Part shown: positions 1 through 6,776 of the stretch, in pieces | Layout: every line of letters begins with the position of its first letter | Numbering within the stretch: position 1 is the stretch's first letter | Assembly (NCBI GenBank): GCA_023395555.1 | Contig: JAEWYQ010000004.1 | Span: 138,637 to 202,636, forward strand | Length of the DNA: 64,000 nt | Source: Bacillota bacterium | GTDB lineage: Bacteria; Bacillota; Clostridia; Lachnospirales; Lachnospiraceae | Direction of reading: 5' to 3' | The notes under the pieces: generated by a model | Database searches by the model: none | The model's input: only the letters and a program-made list of their open reading frames with translations | Told to the model about the DNA's origin: nothing | Translations under genes and position numbers: made by a program

Positions 1-257
1 AAATGCACATAAAAGTACTCGCAGCTGGAGGCTCTGGTTCCCTCATGGGTTCGGTCCTTATCCAATATGCACACATCTCCGGGAAGGAGGGTAAATGCTG
101 CCCCGTCCTCCAGCAGATGCATCTCTCCCCGCTTAACAAAGTATAGGATATACTCTCCCGCTTTCCGTTTCTTGTGAACATAGGGCGGCTCTACAACCGC
201 ATCATCGACAAGATGCACCATGGGCAGGCTGTCTCCCGATAATTGATAGAACTCCAT
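1..257 (-). CDS. AraC-type regulator, N-terminal cupin domain (partial)
   Basis: The first 85 codons of a gene that runs off the left edge. The visible product is a cupin-like sensor domain: a PPYVHKKRKAGEYILYF-type strand, then 'LLPGDVCIL' and 'THEGT', the usual pattern of the arabinose-binding-like N-terminal domain of AraC/XylS regulators. The DNA-binding C-terminal half would lie outside the window, so the family call is inference. The start is ATG at 257, with only a weak purine-rich ribosome site. A short ORF with a much stronger site lies immediately upstream (261-281). Confidence 0.6.
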   Translation of the reverse strand, partial: MEFYQLSGDSLPMVHLVDDAVVEPPYVHKKRKAGEYILYFVKRGEMHLLEDGAAFTLLPGDVCILDKDRTHEGTRASSCEYFYVH

Positions 258-260
258 ACT

Positions 261-281
261 TCACCCGCTTTCCCTGCACAT
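261..281 (-). other. Possible six-codon upstream ORF
   Basis: On the minus strand an AGGAGG (291-296) sits a good distance before ATG at 281. This frame reads six codons to TGA at 261, leaving one codon before the AraC-type gene's ATG at 257 in the same frame. The strong ribosome site therefore serves the mini-ORF, and the regulator may be translated by reinitiation. It could be chance. Confidence 0.25.
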
Positions 282-352
282 TTTACAATACCTCCTGAAA
301 AGTGGTTTAAATCAAGGAGGATGACACGAAAAATTGCTCAATCGATAAAAGT

Positions 353-381
353 ATTATACTCCCATCCGGCAAAATCAACAA
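353..381 (-). promoter_or_regulatory. Candidate sigma-A promoter for the AraC-type gene
   Basis: On the minus strand a perfect TATAAT (353-358) lies 17 bp from a weak -35, TTGTTG (376-381). It is about 100 bp upstream of the regulator's start. The region 258-413 holds nothing else recognisable. Confidence 0.4.
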
Positions 382-413
382 GGACAGGATAAAATATATA
401 ATTCTGAACTCTC

Positions 414-442
414 TTGACTTATATATCAGTCTGATATATGAT
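414..442 (+). promoter_or_regulatory. Sigma-A promoter driving the PadR operon
   Basis: TTGACT (414-419), a 17 bp spacer and TATGAT (437-442). The spacer and -10 are covered by a 19 bp palindrome, so repressor binding there would block RNA polymerase. It directs transcription toward the PadR gene at 607, leaving a leader of roughly 155 nt. Confidence 0.65.
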
Positions 443-461
443 GACTATATCAGACTGATAT
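421..461. promoter_or_regulatory. Two palindromic operators, probably for PadR
   Basis: ATATATCAGTCTGATATAT (421-439) is a perfect odd palindrome. A second, ATATCAGACTGATAT (447-461), follows with its centre 24 bp downstream. Both share the core ATCAG-N-CTGAT. One overlaps the -10 and spacer and the other covers the expected start site. PadR proteins typically autoregulate by binding AT-rich dyads at their own promoter; assigning these to the PadR at 607 is inference. Confidence 0.6.
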
Positions 462-474
462 GTGAGGTATGCCC

Positions 475-576
475 ATGTGTATTAATATTTCCAGGATAGC
501 AGGACAGGGTGAGATTGAAAGCATGGAGTCATTCCATAGGGTGCCTGTGTTGATAGCTGCAGGCGAAAAGCACTGA
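475..576 (+). other. Possible 33-codon leader ORF
   Basis: ATG at 475 is preceded by GTGAGG (462-467) and reads 33 residues to TGA at 574, inside the leader between the PadR promoter and the PadR gene. The peptide resembles nothing I recognise. It may be a decayed gene fragment, a leader peptide or chance. Confidence 0.2.
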
Positions 577-606
577 AATATACAATGCGAAGGACGGCGA
601 AAAATA

Positions 607-1152
607 ATGGCAAATGAAAAAAAGCTGGATTGCGTTATCTTAGGTTTATTAAGTCATGAGGACTTAACTGGTTATGAAATAAAAAAGAGAATAGACACCG
701 CCTTGAAATTTTTTTGGCACGCGAGCTTCGGAAGCATATATCCTACCTTGAGAGAACTTGTTGCCAGCGGCCTTGCCGCCAAATCCGACACCGCCGGGAA
801 TGACCGCAACAAAATAAGATACACCATAACCGGACAGGGCCGCCGGTATCTGGAGGGCTGGCTGGAGCTTCCTGCCGAAAAAGATGAGCTGCGTTACGAA
901 ACATTGCTGAAATTATTCTTTGCAGATGGCTCCGGGAAGGAGACGGCGCTAAGACATATCGAGAACTTTGAAGCAAAGACAAAGGCGGAGCTTCCTTATC
1001 TGACATCCGCAGTCAAAACTCTGGAAAGCATCCGGGGTGATGATAAGGCACATCTGTATTACCTTCTCACCGCGCAATTCGGAGCGAAGGTATACAAGGC
1101 TTACCTGGATTGGTGCGAAGAGGCGAAAAACCTATTGAAGGGGGAAAATTAA
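607..1152 (+). CDS. PadR family transcriptional regulator
   Basis: A 181-residue protein with the PadR winged-helix domain at residues 8-85: 'ILGLLSHEDLTGYEIKKRI', then 'SFGSIYPTLRELVASGL' (the recognition helix) and the wing 'KIRYTITGQGRRYLEGWL'. A longer C-terminal helical dimerisation region follows (90-175), as in subfamily-2 PadR proteins. Two dyads at 421-461 suggest autorepression. The next gene starts 4 bp after the stop, and its ribosome site lies inside this gene's end, so the two form an operon. The ligand is unknown; the small membrane protein downstream is the likely regulated partner. Confidence 0.88.
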   Translation: MANEKKLDCVILGLLSHEDLTGYEIKKRIDTALKFFWHASFGSIYPTLRELVASGLAAKSDTAGNDRNKIRYTITGQGRRYLEGWLELPAEKDELRYETLLKLFFADGSGKETALRHIENFEAKTKAELPYLTSAVKTLESIRGDDKAHLYYLLTAQFGAKVYKAYLDWCEEAKNLLKGEN

Positions 1153-1155
1153 TCT

Positions 1156-1629
1156 ATGGGACACTTTGGCTTTTCCTATATCGGTTTCATCTATATGCTC
1201 ATGCTCGCGATCCCGAATATAATCTGGGCGCGGCACAAACCCCGCGGCTACGACCCCTCCGGTGAAAATAAAACCCTGCTGCTTTTTGAAAAGACCGGGC
1301 AGGTGCTTTGCACTGTAAGTATCTTATTTTTCAGCGATACCAATCCCCGGAGCTTTGAACTCCGTACCTTCTGGCTGCTGGCGTCCGCTTTGCTTATGAT
1401 ATCGTATGAGCTTTTCTGGATTCGCTATTTTCGCGGCGGACACACCCTGCAGGATTTCTACGGTTCTTTCCTTTGCGTTCCCGCACCGGGAGCCGCTCTG
1501 CCGGTTGCGGCGTTTCTGCTTCTCGGGATCTACGGGCGGCTGATCTGGCTGATTGCCGCTTCTGTAATATTAGGCATCGGCCACATCGGGATTCATTTGC
1601 AGCATATTCATAGCTTGAACAAGAAATGA
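1156..1629 (+). CDS. Small multispanning membrane protein
   Basis: 157 residues with about four to five hydrophobic segments (around residues 5-25, 48-60, 72-90, 102-122 and 126-145) and short polar links. It has no catalytic motif I recognise. It follows the PadR gene by 4 bp with a GGGGGAA ribosome site in the preceding coding end, so it is probably co-transcribed with and repressed by PadR. Small membrane proteins next to PadR repressors are often stress-inducible or transport-related, but no function can be assigned here. Confidence 0.7.
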   Translation: MGHFGFSYIGFIYMLMLAIPNIIWARHKPRGYDPSGENKTLLLFEKTGQVLCTVSILFFSDTNPRSFELRTFWLLASALLMISYELFWIRYFRGGHTLQDFYGSFLCVPAPGAALPVAAFLLLGIYGRLIWLIAASVILGIGHIGIHLQHIHSLNKK

Positions 1630-1653
1630 GCTTCATAAGCTTGTAGAATAAAA

Positions 1654-1682
1654 TAGACGCTTCGGACAAGATATGGTATGAT
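1654..1682 (+). promoter_or_regulatory. Candidate promoter for the VOC gene
   Basis: TATGAT (1677-1682) with a 17 bp spacer from a weak -35, TAGACG (1654-1659). It lies about 50 bp upstream of the GTG start at 1731. Confidence 0.35.
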
Positions 1683-1730
1683 TTAGTAAATAGCAAATGG
1701 TGCTATGATTAACCGATAGGAGGTATCAGC

Positions 1731-2159
1731 GTGATAGAAGATGAATCGAAGATTAAAATGTACTCCTTTACGATGGATTGCAAAGACCCTTATGAATTAG
1801 CGAAATTCTATGCGGAGCTGCTCAAGTGGGAGATACCGTTTCATGATGAAGACTGGGCATGCGTAAGCGCTCCGGGAACGCAACAGGGATCATATCCCGG
1901 TATACTGTTTCAACGCAATCCCGAGTATCAACCGCCTGTATGGCCCGACGAGCCCGGAGCTCAACAGCAGATGGCGCATCTGGACTTTGCTGTTACTGAC
2001 TTGGAAAAAGCCGTTCCCTATGCACTCCAGTGCGGAGCAGCCATCTCAGGGAAGCAGTTTTCGAATGACTGGAGGGTTATGTTTGATCCTGCCGGACACC
2101 CTTTTTGCTTATGTCAAATGAAATCCGTTTTTGAAAGTCCTCATTTTGCATTATTATAG
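1731..2159 (+). CDS. VOC (glyoxalase-like) family protein
   Basis: A 142-residue single-polypeptide VOC protein with paired beta-alpha-beta modules: 'YSFTMDCKDPYELAKFYAELL' types the first and 'AHLDFAVTDLEKAV' plus 'VMFDPAGHPFCLC' the second. The conserved His of 'AHLDF' and the final 'DPAGHPF' are usual for glyoxalase-like subfamily-6 proteins, which include resistance and uncharacterised enzymes. The start is GTG at 1731 with ATAGGAGGT at 1716-1724. It appears monocistronic, with its own promoter and a hairpin after the stop. The substrate is unknown. Confidence 0.82.
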   Translation: MIEDESKIKMYSFTMDCKDPYELAKFYAELLKWEIPFHDEDWACVSAPGTQQGSYPGILFQRNPEYQPPVWPDEPGAQQQMAHLDFAVTDLEKAVPYALQCGAAISGKQFSNDWRVMFDPAGHPFCLCQMKSVFESPHFALL

Positions 2160-2167
2160 AGAGCCGC

Positions 2168-2202
2168 AAGAGGGTAAAAGTAGCAAATGCTTATACCCTC
2201 TT
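2168..2202. terminator. Hairpin between convergent genes
   Basis: AAGAGGGTA (2168-2176) pairs perfectly with TACCCTCTT (2194-2202). It lies between the stops of the convergent VOC (+) and GMC (-) genes. T-tracts on both sides are short, so termination strength is uncertain. Confidence 0.5.
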
Positions 2203-2215
2203 TGAATGATATCTT

Positions 2216-3937
2216 TTACGAGGCTCCCTCACGGAAATATTTATCCCATATCATATCCGCAGTCCGGGCAGCCAGCGCTTGGATCGTCAGGGTGGGATTC
2301 GGCCCGCCGATACCGTTGAAGAGCACACTTCCGTCTGCGATATACAGCCCCTTCACCTGATAGGCTTCACATTTTTCATCCACCACAAAGCCCATCCGCA
2401 TGGTACTCATAATATGGATGAAGATCTCCGGCCTCCAGTTGGAGCGGATGACGGTTCTGGCTCCCGCCGCGCGCAGAATTTCCGCGGCATATCCGGCCAG
2501 CTCATCCCTCTTCCTGGCATCCTCTTCACTGGGCTGATAGCGTATCACCGGAACGGGCCCATGCTCATCCCGCAGCTCCGGGTCCACCACAATTTCATTC
2601 CTCTGATCCACCTGGTCGTCCGTAAAGATCAGCATACTCAGCGTCCGCCGGTACTCTCTCATAAACTCCTTCAACTGTTCCCCCGCCACCATTCCTTCCA
2701 CATCCCAGGCGGCTCCGGGGGGAGGAGGATTCAGCGCTGCATATTTGCCGCCGCTGTTGCCGTAGGAAAGCATGGCGAAGATCCCGGGACTCATGCCATA
2801 AGTGATAATGGAGCCAAGTCCCGGATATTCCACTCTTGCAGCAGAATTCTGACCGGCAAAGGGATTGATCTCCGGCACCCCAAGAGTCCTTAACAGTACC
2901 TCTTCGTCAAAAATACCGCTTACGGTATCAAACCAGTGATTGGTCAAGCCCTTCCCTACCCAGGGATTTTCCGGAAGCGCCGAATTCAGCCACAGCCTGG
3001 GCGTTTCCACGCCTCCGCCTGCCATAACAACCACCCTGGCGTAAAGCTCTGTCTGCTCTCCGGTCCAGGTATCCCGATAGACCACTCCCCGGGCGCGAAG
3101 CTCCCCATCCTCTTCCGTCAGTATCCGGATGACAAAGGCATTGGGCCTGATCTGCACATTACCGGTTGCCAATGCCGGGGGAATCAAGCTGACCAGCGTG
3201 GATCTCTTAGCCACCGCCTCCACTATAGGCCCCTCAGAGCACCCGTTCACACAATGCCCTCTTAAGGTACAGCCTACCGAATTATTACTCTGCAGATCGA
3301 AATTGGGATCATTGACCCGCGGATTCACTTCCAGGATTGCATTGACCTGCCTCCGGTAGCAGGGCTGGGTGATATTCGGGCCCTCACTGTATTGAAAGCC
3401 TGCCCCCTTGGCTCCATAATAAAACAACTCTTCCTTCGGAGAGATAGGAGCGGGATGAACCGGAAGCTGGGCTTCCATCCTCTCATAATAAGGAACCAGC
3501 TCCGAATAGGTGATGGGCCATTGATTGTCAATTGCCTGAGGAATGGCACGGGGAGAATTGGCGAAATAATGAAGTGTCGTTCCTCCCACTCCGCTGACCT
3601 GCCATGGGGTTCCTCCCTTTCTGAGCCATGGCGGCCTGCTCCGGTCCGCGGGGCCCCAGCGGAATTTCCCTGTTACAATATCATTCATGTCCTCTTCCAG
3701 ATCAGTAAAACTCTTGTGCAGCAGGTCAATGCTCAGATCCTCATAGCTGGAGCTGCTGACTGCTCCTCTCTCCGAATTGGGAGCAGGCCAATTCCGGTTG
3801 CCATACCAGGGGCCCGCTTCCAGAACCAGGACTTTAACTCCCCTCACGGCCAGCTCTTTTGCTGCCACGGCTCCGCCCCCTCCGGCACCAATTACAATTA
3901 CATCCGCATCATAATTCTCATTCATACCAGTAACCAT
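2216..3937 (-). CDS. GMC family oxidoreductase (gluconate dehydrogenase large-subunit-like)
   Basis: A 573-residue FAD-dependent dehydrogenase. The dinucleotide-binding motif 'VIVIGAGGGGAVAAKELA' is at residues 13-30. The C-terminal GMC signature 'GLYIADGSVLFNGIGGPNPTLT' region provides the usual Asn-Pro, and 'HIMSTMRMG' corresponds to the conserved H-x-M-GT-x-RMG strand. GMC enzymes oxidise alcohols or sugars and pass electrons to a partner. The gene for a subunit-3-like protein lies just upstream on the same strand, so the two probably form a complex. There is no Tat or Sec signal, which is unusual for a gluconate dehydrogenase and suggests a cytoplasmic sugar or polyol oxidoreductase. A 176 bp inverted-repeat element separates the two genes. 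Confidence 0.85.
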   Translation of the reverse strand: MVTGMNENYDADVIVIGAGGGGAVAAKELAVRGVKVLVLEAGPWYGNRNWPAPNSERGAVSSSSYEDLSIDLLHKSFTDLEEDMNDIVTGKFRWGPADRSRPPWLRKGGTPWQVSGVGGTTLHYFANSPRAIPQAIDNQWPITYSELVPYYERMEAQLPVHPAPISPKEELFYYGAKGAGFQYSEGPNITQPCYRRQVNAILEVNPRVNDPNFDLQSNNSVGCTLRGHCVNGCSEGPIVEAVAKRSTLVSLIPPALATGNVQIRPNAFVIRILTEEDGELRARGVVYRDTWTGEQTELYARVVVMAGGGVETPRLWLNSALPENPWVGKGLTNHWFDTVSGIFDEEVLLRTLGVPEINPFAGQNSAARVEYPGLGSIITYGMSPGIFAMLSYGNSGGKYAALNPPPPGAAWDVEGMVAGEQLKEFMREYRRTLSMLIFTDDQVDQRNEIVVDPELRDEHGPVPVIRYQPSEEDARKRDELAGYAAEILRAAGARTVIRSNWRPEIFIHIMSTMRMGFVVDEKCEAYQVKGLYIADGSVLFNGIGGPNPTLTIQALAARTADMIWDKYFREGAS

Positions 3938-3967
3938 ACCTTTCGGGAATTTGTTTTTCGTAGCGCT

Positions 3968-4143
3968 ATGATCAAAGCGTCAAAAGGTGCTGCGCACATT
4001 ACCGCATTACCGGATACAATGATTTAAGCGTCAAAAGCACCGAAGGTGCTTTCCGGATACAAGATGTTGATATGCAAGCTTGCTTGCAATAGCAATATAT
4101 TGTATCTGGAAGTGTGCGCAGCACCTTTTGACGCTTTAATCAT
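3968..4143. repeat. 176 bp inverted-repeat (MITE-like) element
   Basis: The ends are long inverted repeats: 3974-3998 and 4113-4137 are perfectly complementary over 25 bp, and with one mismatch the match extends to 3968-3998 / 4113-4143. Inside are a degenerate direct copy of the end (around 4018-4036), a perfect 8 bp hairpin (4034-4041 / 4045-4052) and the palindrome GCAAGCTTGC (4074-4083). It contains no ORF. The right end is 4 bp from the stop of the subunit-3-like gene. It resembles a non-autonomous miniature element, though an RNA hairpin between two operon genes is equally possible. Confidence 0.6.
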
Positions 4144-4147
4144 ACAA

Positions 4148-4696
4148 TCAGGTAAACATAAAAGGGCGCAATACCCTGTAGCCCGGGGAAGGCCCCGGAT
4201 AACCCGTCTGCATCCAGCTCACCGGTGTAAATTCCAGCACCCGCTCCTCCGGCGGATACAGCCGGGTACTGCCATAACCGGACCACTCGGAATAATACCC
4301 CAGCAGGATAAGACTGTTCAGTGCGGCAGTGGCCACCGGTATTAAATCCGGGTTTCTCTGAAAGATCTCCGGAAGCAGCTCCGGCTCTATCATTTGCTGA
4401 TTCAGCAGTTGGACCGCCTCCAGCTGCTCCGGCTGGGACAGCCCTGCAAAATCCCACACTCCCGGGTAACCCGCATCCAGCAGCAGCTGGGTTGCCGCCG
4501 CATTCAGCAGCTCTGCCACGGGCTGCGCCATCGGGATCGGATAATGCTCCAGCTCGTAGATCAGAAATTGATCCGTCTCCGAATCAACTGCTCCATAATA
4601 TTGTATGCGTCCATACTCCTCCGCCAGTCTGGGCGTCCGGGGAATAAACGCCTCCGCAAAAGCCCGAAAGGTATTCTGTATGTAAAAGTTCTCCAT
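4148..4696 (-). CDS. Gluconate 2-dehydrogenase subunit 3-like protein
   Basis: 182 residues. 'FRAFAEAFIPRTPRLAEEYG' near the N-terminus is the characteristic start of subunit-3 proteins, which partner GMC or molybdopterin sugar dehydrogenases. It lacks the twin-arginine signal often seen in secreted versions, matching the unsignalled GMC partner downstream. The C-terminal third, with 'GYYSEWSGYGSTR' and 'SWMQTGYPGPSPGYRVLRPF', fits the family. The start at 4696 leads the two-gene operon. The hydrophobic/helical middle probably docks the GMC subunit. Confidence 0.75.
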   Translation of the reverse strand: MENFYIQNTFRAFAEAFIPRTPRLAEEYGRIQYYGAVDSETDQFLIYELEHYPIPMAQPVAELLNAAATQLLLDAGYPGVWDFAGLSQPEQLEAVQLLNQQMIEPELLPEIFQRNPDLIPVATAALNSLILLGYYSEWSGYGSTRLYPPEERVLEFTPVSWMQTGYPGPSPGYRVLRPFMFT

Positions 4697-4809
4697 CCGG
4701 CATACACCTGCTTATCATAACCTTCTTAACATTAATATGACTGTACCGGAGGATGTATGATTAAGGTGTAAATGAACTTGGACAAAGATTCCATTTTATC
4801 GCATTTTCC

Positions 4810-4838
4810 TTGCTTTCAACGGGTGAAAATGATACAAT
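4810..4838 (+). promoter_or_regulatory. Promoter for the isoprenoid-synthase-like gene
   Basis: TTGCTT (4810-4815), 17 bp spacer, TACAAT (4833-4838), 70 bp upstream of the ATG at 4910. Confidence 0.5.
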
Positions 4839-4909
4839 ATCCAAAACAAACAGATTAATCCATGTGATTTAGGGCATGGGAGAAAGATCGAAGCAGACCG
4901 GAGGGCAGA

Positions 4910-6145
4910 ATGGATATTCGGAAAGAGATAACACGGAATCTGGAGTTAATCAAAGAAGCATGGCTTGCCTCAAGCGATGCTTTTCCCGATCATTTAACAG
5001 AAATCCCTTCTGCACAGAAGCAGAGGAATGAAGCTTATCTGCAAAAGGTTGTCCAGGAATTCCAGCAGCAGAAAAAGCGTCTGCCCAGGCTTCCCATAGG
5101 ACGCAAACGGTGGAAGAAGAGAATGCTGAAGCTGATCTTCGGCGTCCTGTACCAGGAAAATGTGATAGGAATCCATAACACTCTGAATCAGAAGGAGATC
5201 GAAGCTTTTTATCTGGAGCTGGCGGACTTTCTGAAGCAATTTCGCCGCTTCTGTCCGGAGCTGGGCCTGGAGGAGCTGGGACAGGGCATCCGCAATTATA
5301 CCGTATATGCCATGTTCAAGTTAATCTACCGCCTTCCTTCCGGTTTCTGCAAGGCCGCCTTTGGTTACAGCATGCTCTATCCCTTCACTGACAATTACAT
5401 CGACAGCAGCCAGCGTTCCCCTGAGGAAAAGCTGGAATACAACCAGTTAATCCGGGATACGATCCTGGGAAATACAGTCCGCCCGAAGAATCTCCATCAT
5501 CACAAGACCTGTGAGCTTCTCCAGGCAATCCTTTCCCAATACCCCCGTGAGGCGGATGACCGTATCTATACCCTGCTGCTCATGATGCTGGAGGCTCAGG
5601 AAGACAGTCTGCGCCAGCAAAGCCCCACAGCTAAGCTGACCGGGGAACAGCGGCTGGATATCTCCCTTTTCAAGGGAGGCGTCTCTGTTTTAATCGACCG
5701 CTTTTTAGTGAATAAGGAACTGACCCAGGCTGATTGCAATTTCTATCTGGGCTTCGGCTTCTTCCTTCAATTAGCGGATGATCTGCAGGATATCGGTGAG
5801 GACAGCGGCAATGGTTATCAGACCCTGTTCACCCTGGATACCTCCGCACAGCAGACAGAGCGGCTGGTCAATAAGCTGCTGAATTATCTTCATACCATTA
5901 TGGCATCCTACTGCGGCCAAAATAATACGTTTATAGATTTCATACTTACCAGCAGCAAGCTGCTGATTCTGACCTCACTCTTCGGAAGCAGGGAGTTCTT
6001 CAGCGCAGACTACTTAAACCGTATGGAGCGGTATCTCCCGGTATCCGTCTCTTTCCTTGAGACGGCAAAAGCCAATTCCCCGGAACTCCAGGATCCGGCT
6101 TCCCGGGAGAACTATATCCGCATGCTGGAGCTGCTGATCTCATGA
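4910..6145 (+). CDS. Class 1 isoprenoid synthase-like protein
   Basis: A 411-residue, largely alpha-helical soluble protein. Two acidic clusters spaced as in the all-alpha isoprenoid synthase fold are visible: 'FTDNYIDSS' (D161, D165) and 'QLADDLQDIGED' (D290, D291, D294), the latter a clean DDxxD. In trans-prenyltransferases and class 1 terpene synthases such motifs hold Mg-diphosphate. The first motif is degenerate (D-N-Y-I-D). It is longer than polyprenyl synthases (about 300 residues) because of an N-terminal helical extension. ATG at 4910 follows GGAGGG. No other isoprenoid gene is adjacent, so substrate and product are unknown. Confidence 0.6.
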   Translation: MDIRKEITRNLELIKEAWLASSDAFPDHLTEIPSAQKQRNEAYLQKVVQEFQQQKKRLPRLPIGRKRWKKRMLKLIFGVLYQENVIGIHNTLNQKEIEAFYLELADFLKQFRRFCPELGLEELGQGIRNYTVYAMFKLIYRLPSGFCKAAFGYSMLYPFTDNYIDSSQRSPEEKLEYNQLIRDTILGNTVRPKNLHHHKTCELLQAILSQYPREADDRIYTLLLMMLEAQEDSLRQQSPTAKLTGEQRLDISLFKGGVSVLIDRFLVNKELTQADCNFYLGFGFFLQLADDLQDIGEDSGNGYQTLFTLDTSAQQTERLVNKLLNYLHTIMASYCGQNNTFIDFILTSSKLLILTSLFGSREFFSADYLNRMERYLPVSVSFLETAKANSPELQDPASRENYIRMLELLIS

Positions 6146-6158
6146 GGTGTCAGGCACC
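6146..6158. repeat. 13 bp repeat GGTGTCAGGCACC, copy 1
   Basis: This sequence, with outer arms GGTG/CACC, begins right after the stop of the isoprenoid-synthase-like gene. An identical copy is at 6764-6776, on the other side of the zinc-ribbon gene. Both are preceded by a TCAT-like tetranucleotide. It looks like a dispersed REP-type palindrome. Confidence 0.5.
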
Positions 6159-6238
6159 GTTTTTAATATGACCTACTGTTGTCAGGTTATATGTTGTAAA
6201 ATTAGCTTTCAAATTCATTCATGTTAGGAGAGAGCAAA

Positions 6239-6733
6239 ATGACTACACCACAACCATCCAATATCAAACAAGAAGATATGACAATCGCCGGACATGGACA
6301 GGCATCGGTGCTCTGCCAGTCCTGCGCTATGCCCATGACTAAACCGGAGGATTTCGGCACGGAAAAGGACGGCGGCCTTAATCGTGATTATTGTCGTCAC
6401 TGTTATGAAAATGGTGCACTGCTGCAAGAAGTAACCATGGATATGTTAATTGCCGATGTTCGGAAATTGCTTGCTATAGAAGCCGTACATCCCAATCTGC
6501 TCAGTACAGCGTTACTAGAATACATCAACAAATGGCTGCTGCTTGACGAAGCTGAAAAAACAGCAGCTATTCTTTCCCTGCACTCCGAGCTTGTGGACGG
6601 GCAGGATTGTGATCTCACAGGAACACCTTGGGAGGAGGAATGGCTTGCAGATGGCAGGGTCTGCCATTGTATTGCATGTGTTGCCGCCCGCAAGTGTGTT
6701 TCAGACATTAAACGAATTACTGCAGAGAATTAA
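6239..6733 (+). CDS. Zinc-ribbon domain protein
   Basis: 164 residues from ATG at 6239, chosen because AGGAG (6226-6230) is correctly spaced for it and lies downstream of the ATG at 6221. The N-terminal part has the putative zinc-ribbon pattern 'CQSCAMPM ... GLNRDYCRHCYENG', four cysteines in two CxxC pairs, followed by 'TMDMLI'. The remainder is a helical region ending in 'CHCIACVAARKC', giving a second cysteine cluster that could bind another metal. Proteins of this kind are uncharacterised. The gene is flanked by two copies of a 13 bp repeat, which may mean it moved as a unit. Confidence 0.75.
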   Translation: MTTPQPSNIKQEDMTIAGHGQASVLCQSCAMPMTKPEDFGTEKDGGLNRDYCRHCYENGALLQEVTMDMLIADVRKLLAIEAVHPNLLSTALLEYINKWLLLDEAEKTAAILSLHSELVDGQDCDLTGTPWEEEWLADGRVCHCIACVAARKCVSDIKRITAEN

Positions 6734-6763
6734 TCTATTTCATTCCCACGCCCTCGTTTCATA

Positions 6764-6776
6764 GGTGTCAGGCACC
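6764..6776. repeat. 13 bp repeat GGTGTCAGGCACC, copy 2
   Basis: Identical to 6146-6158 and in the same orientation. Here the repeat supplies the TGA stop codon and the last codons of the convergent CE2-type esterase gene, so the element sits across a gene end. Confidence 0.5.
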
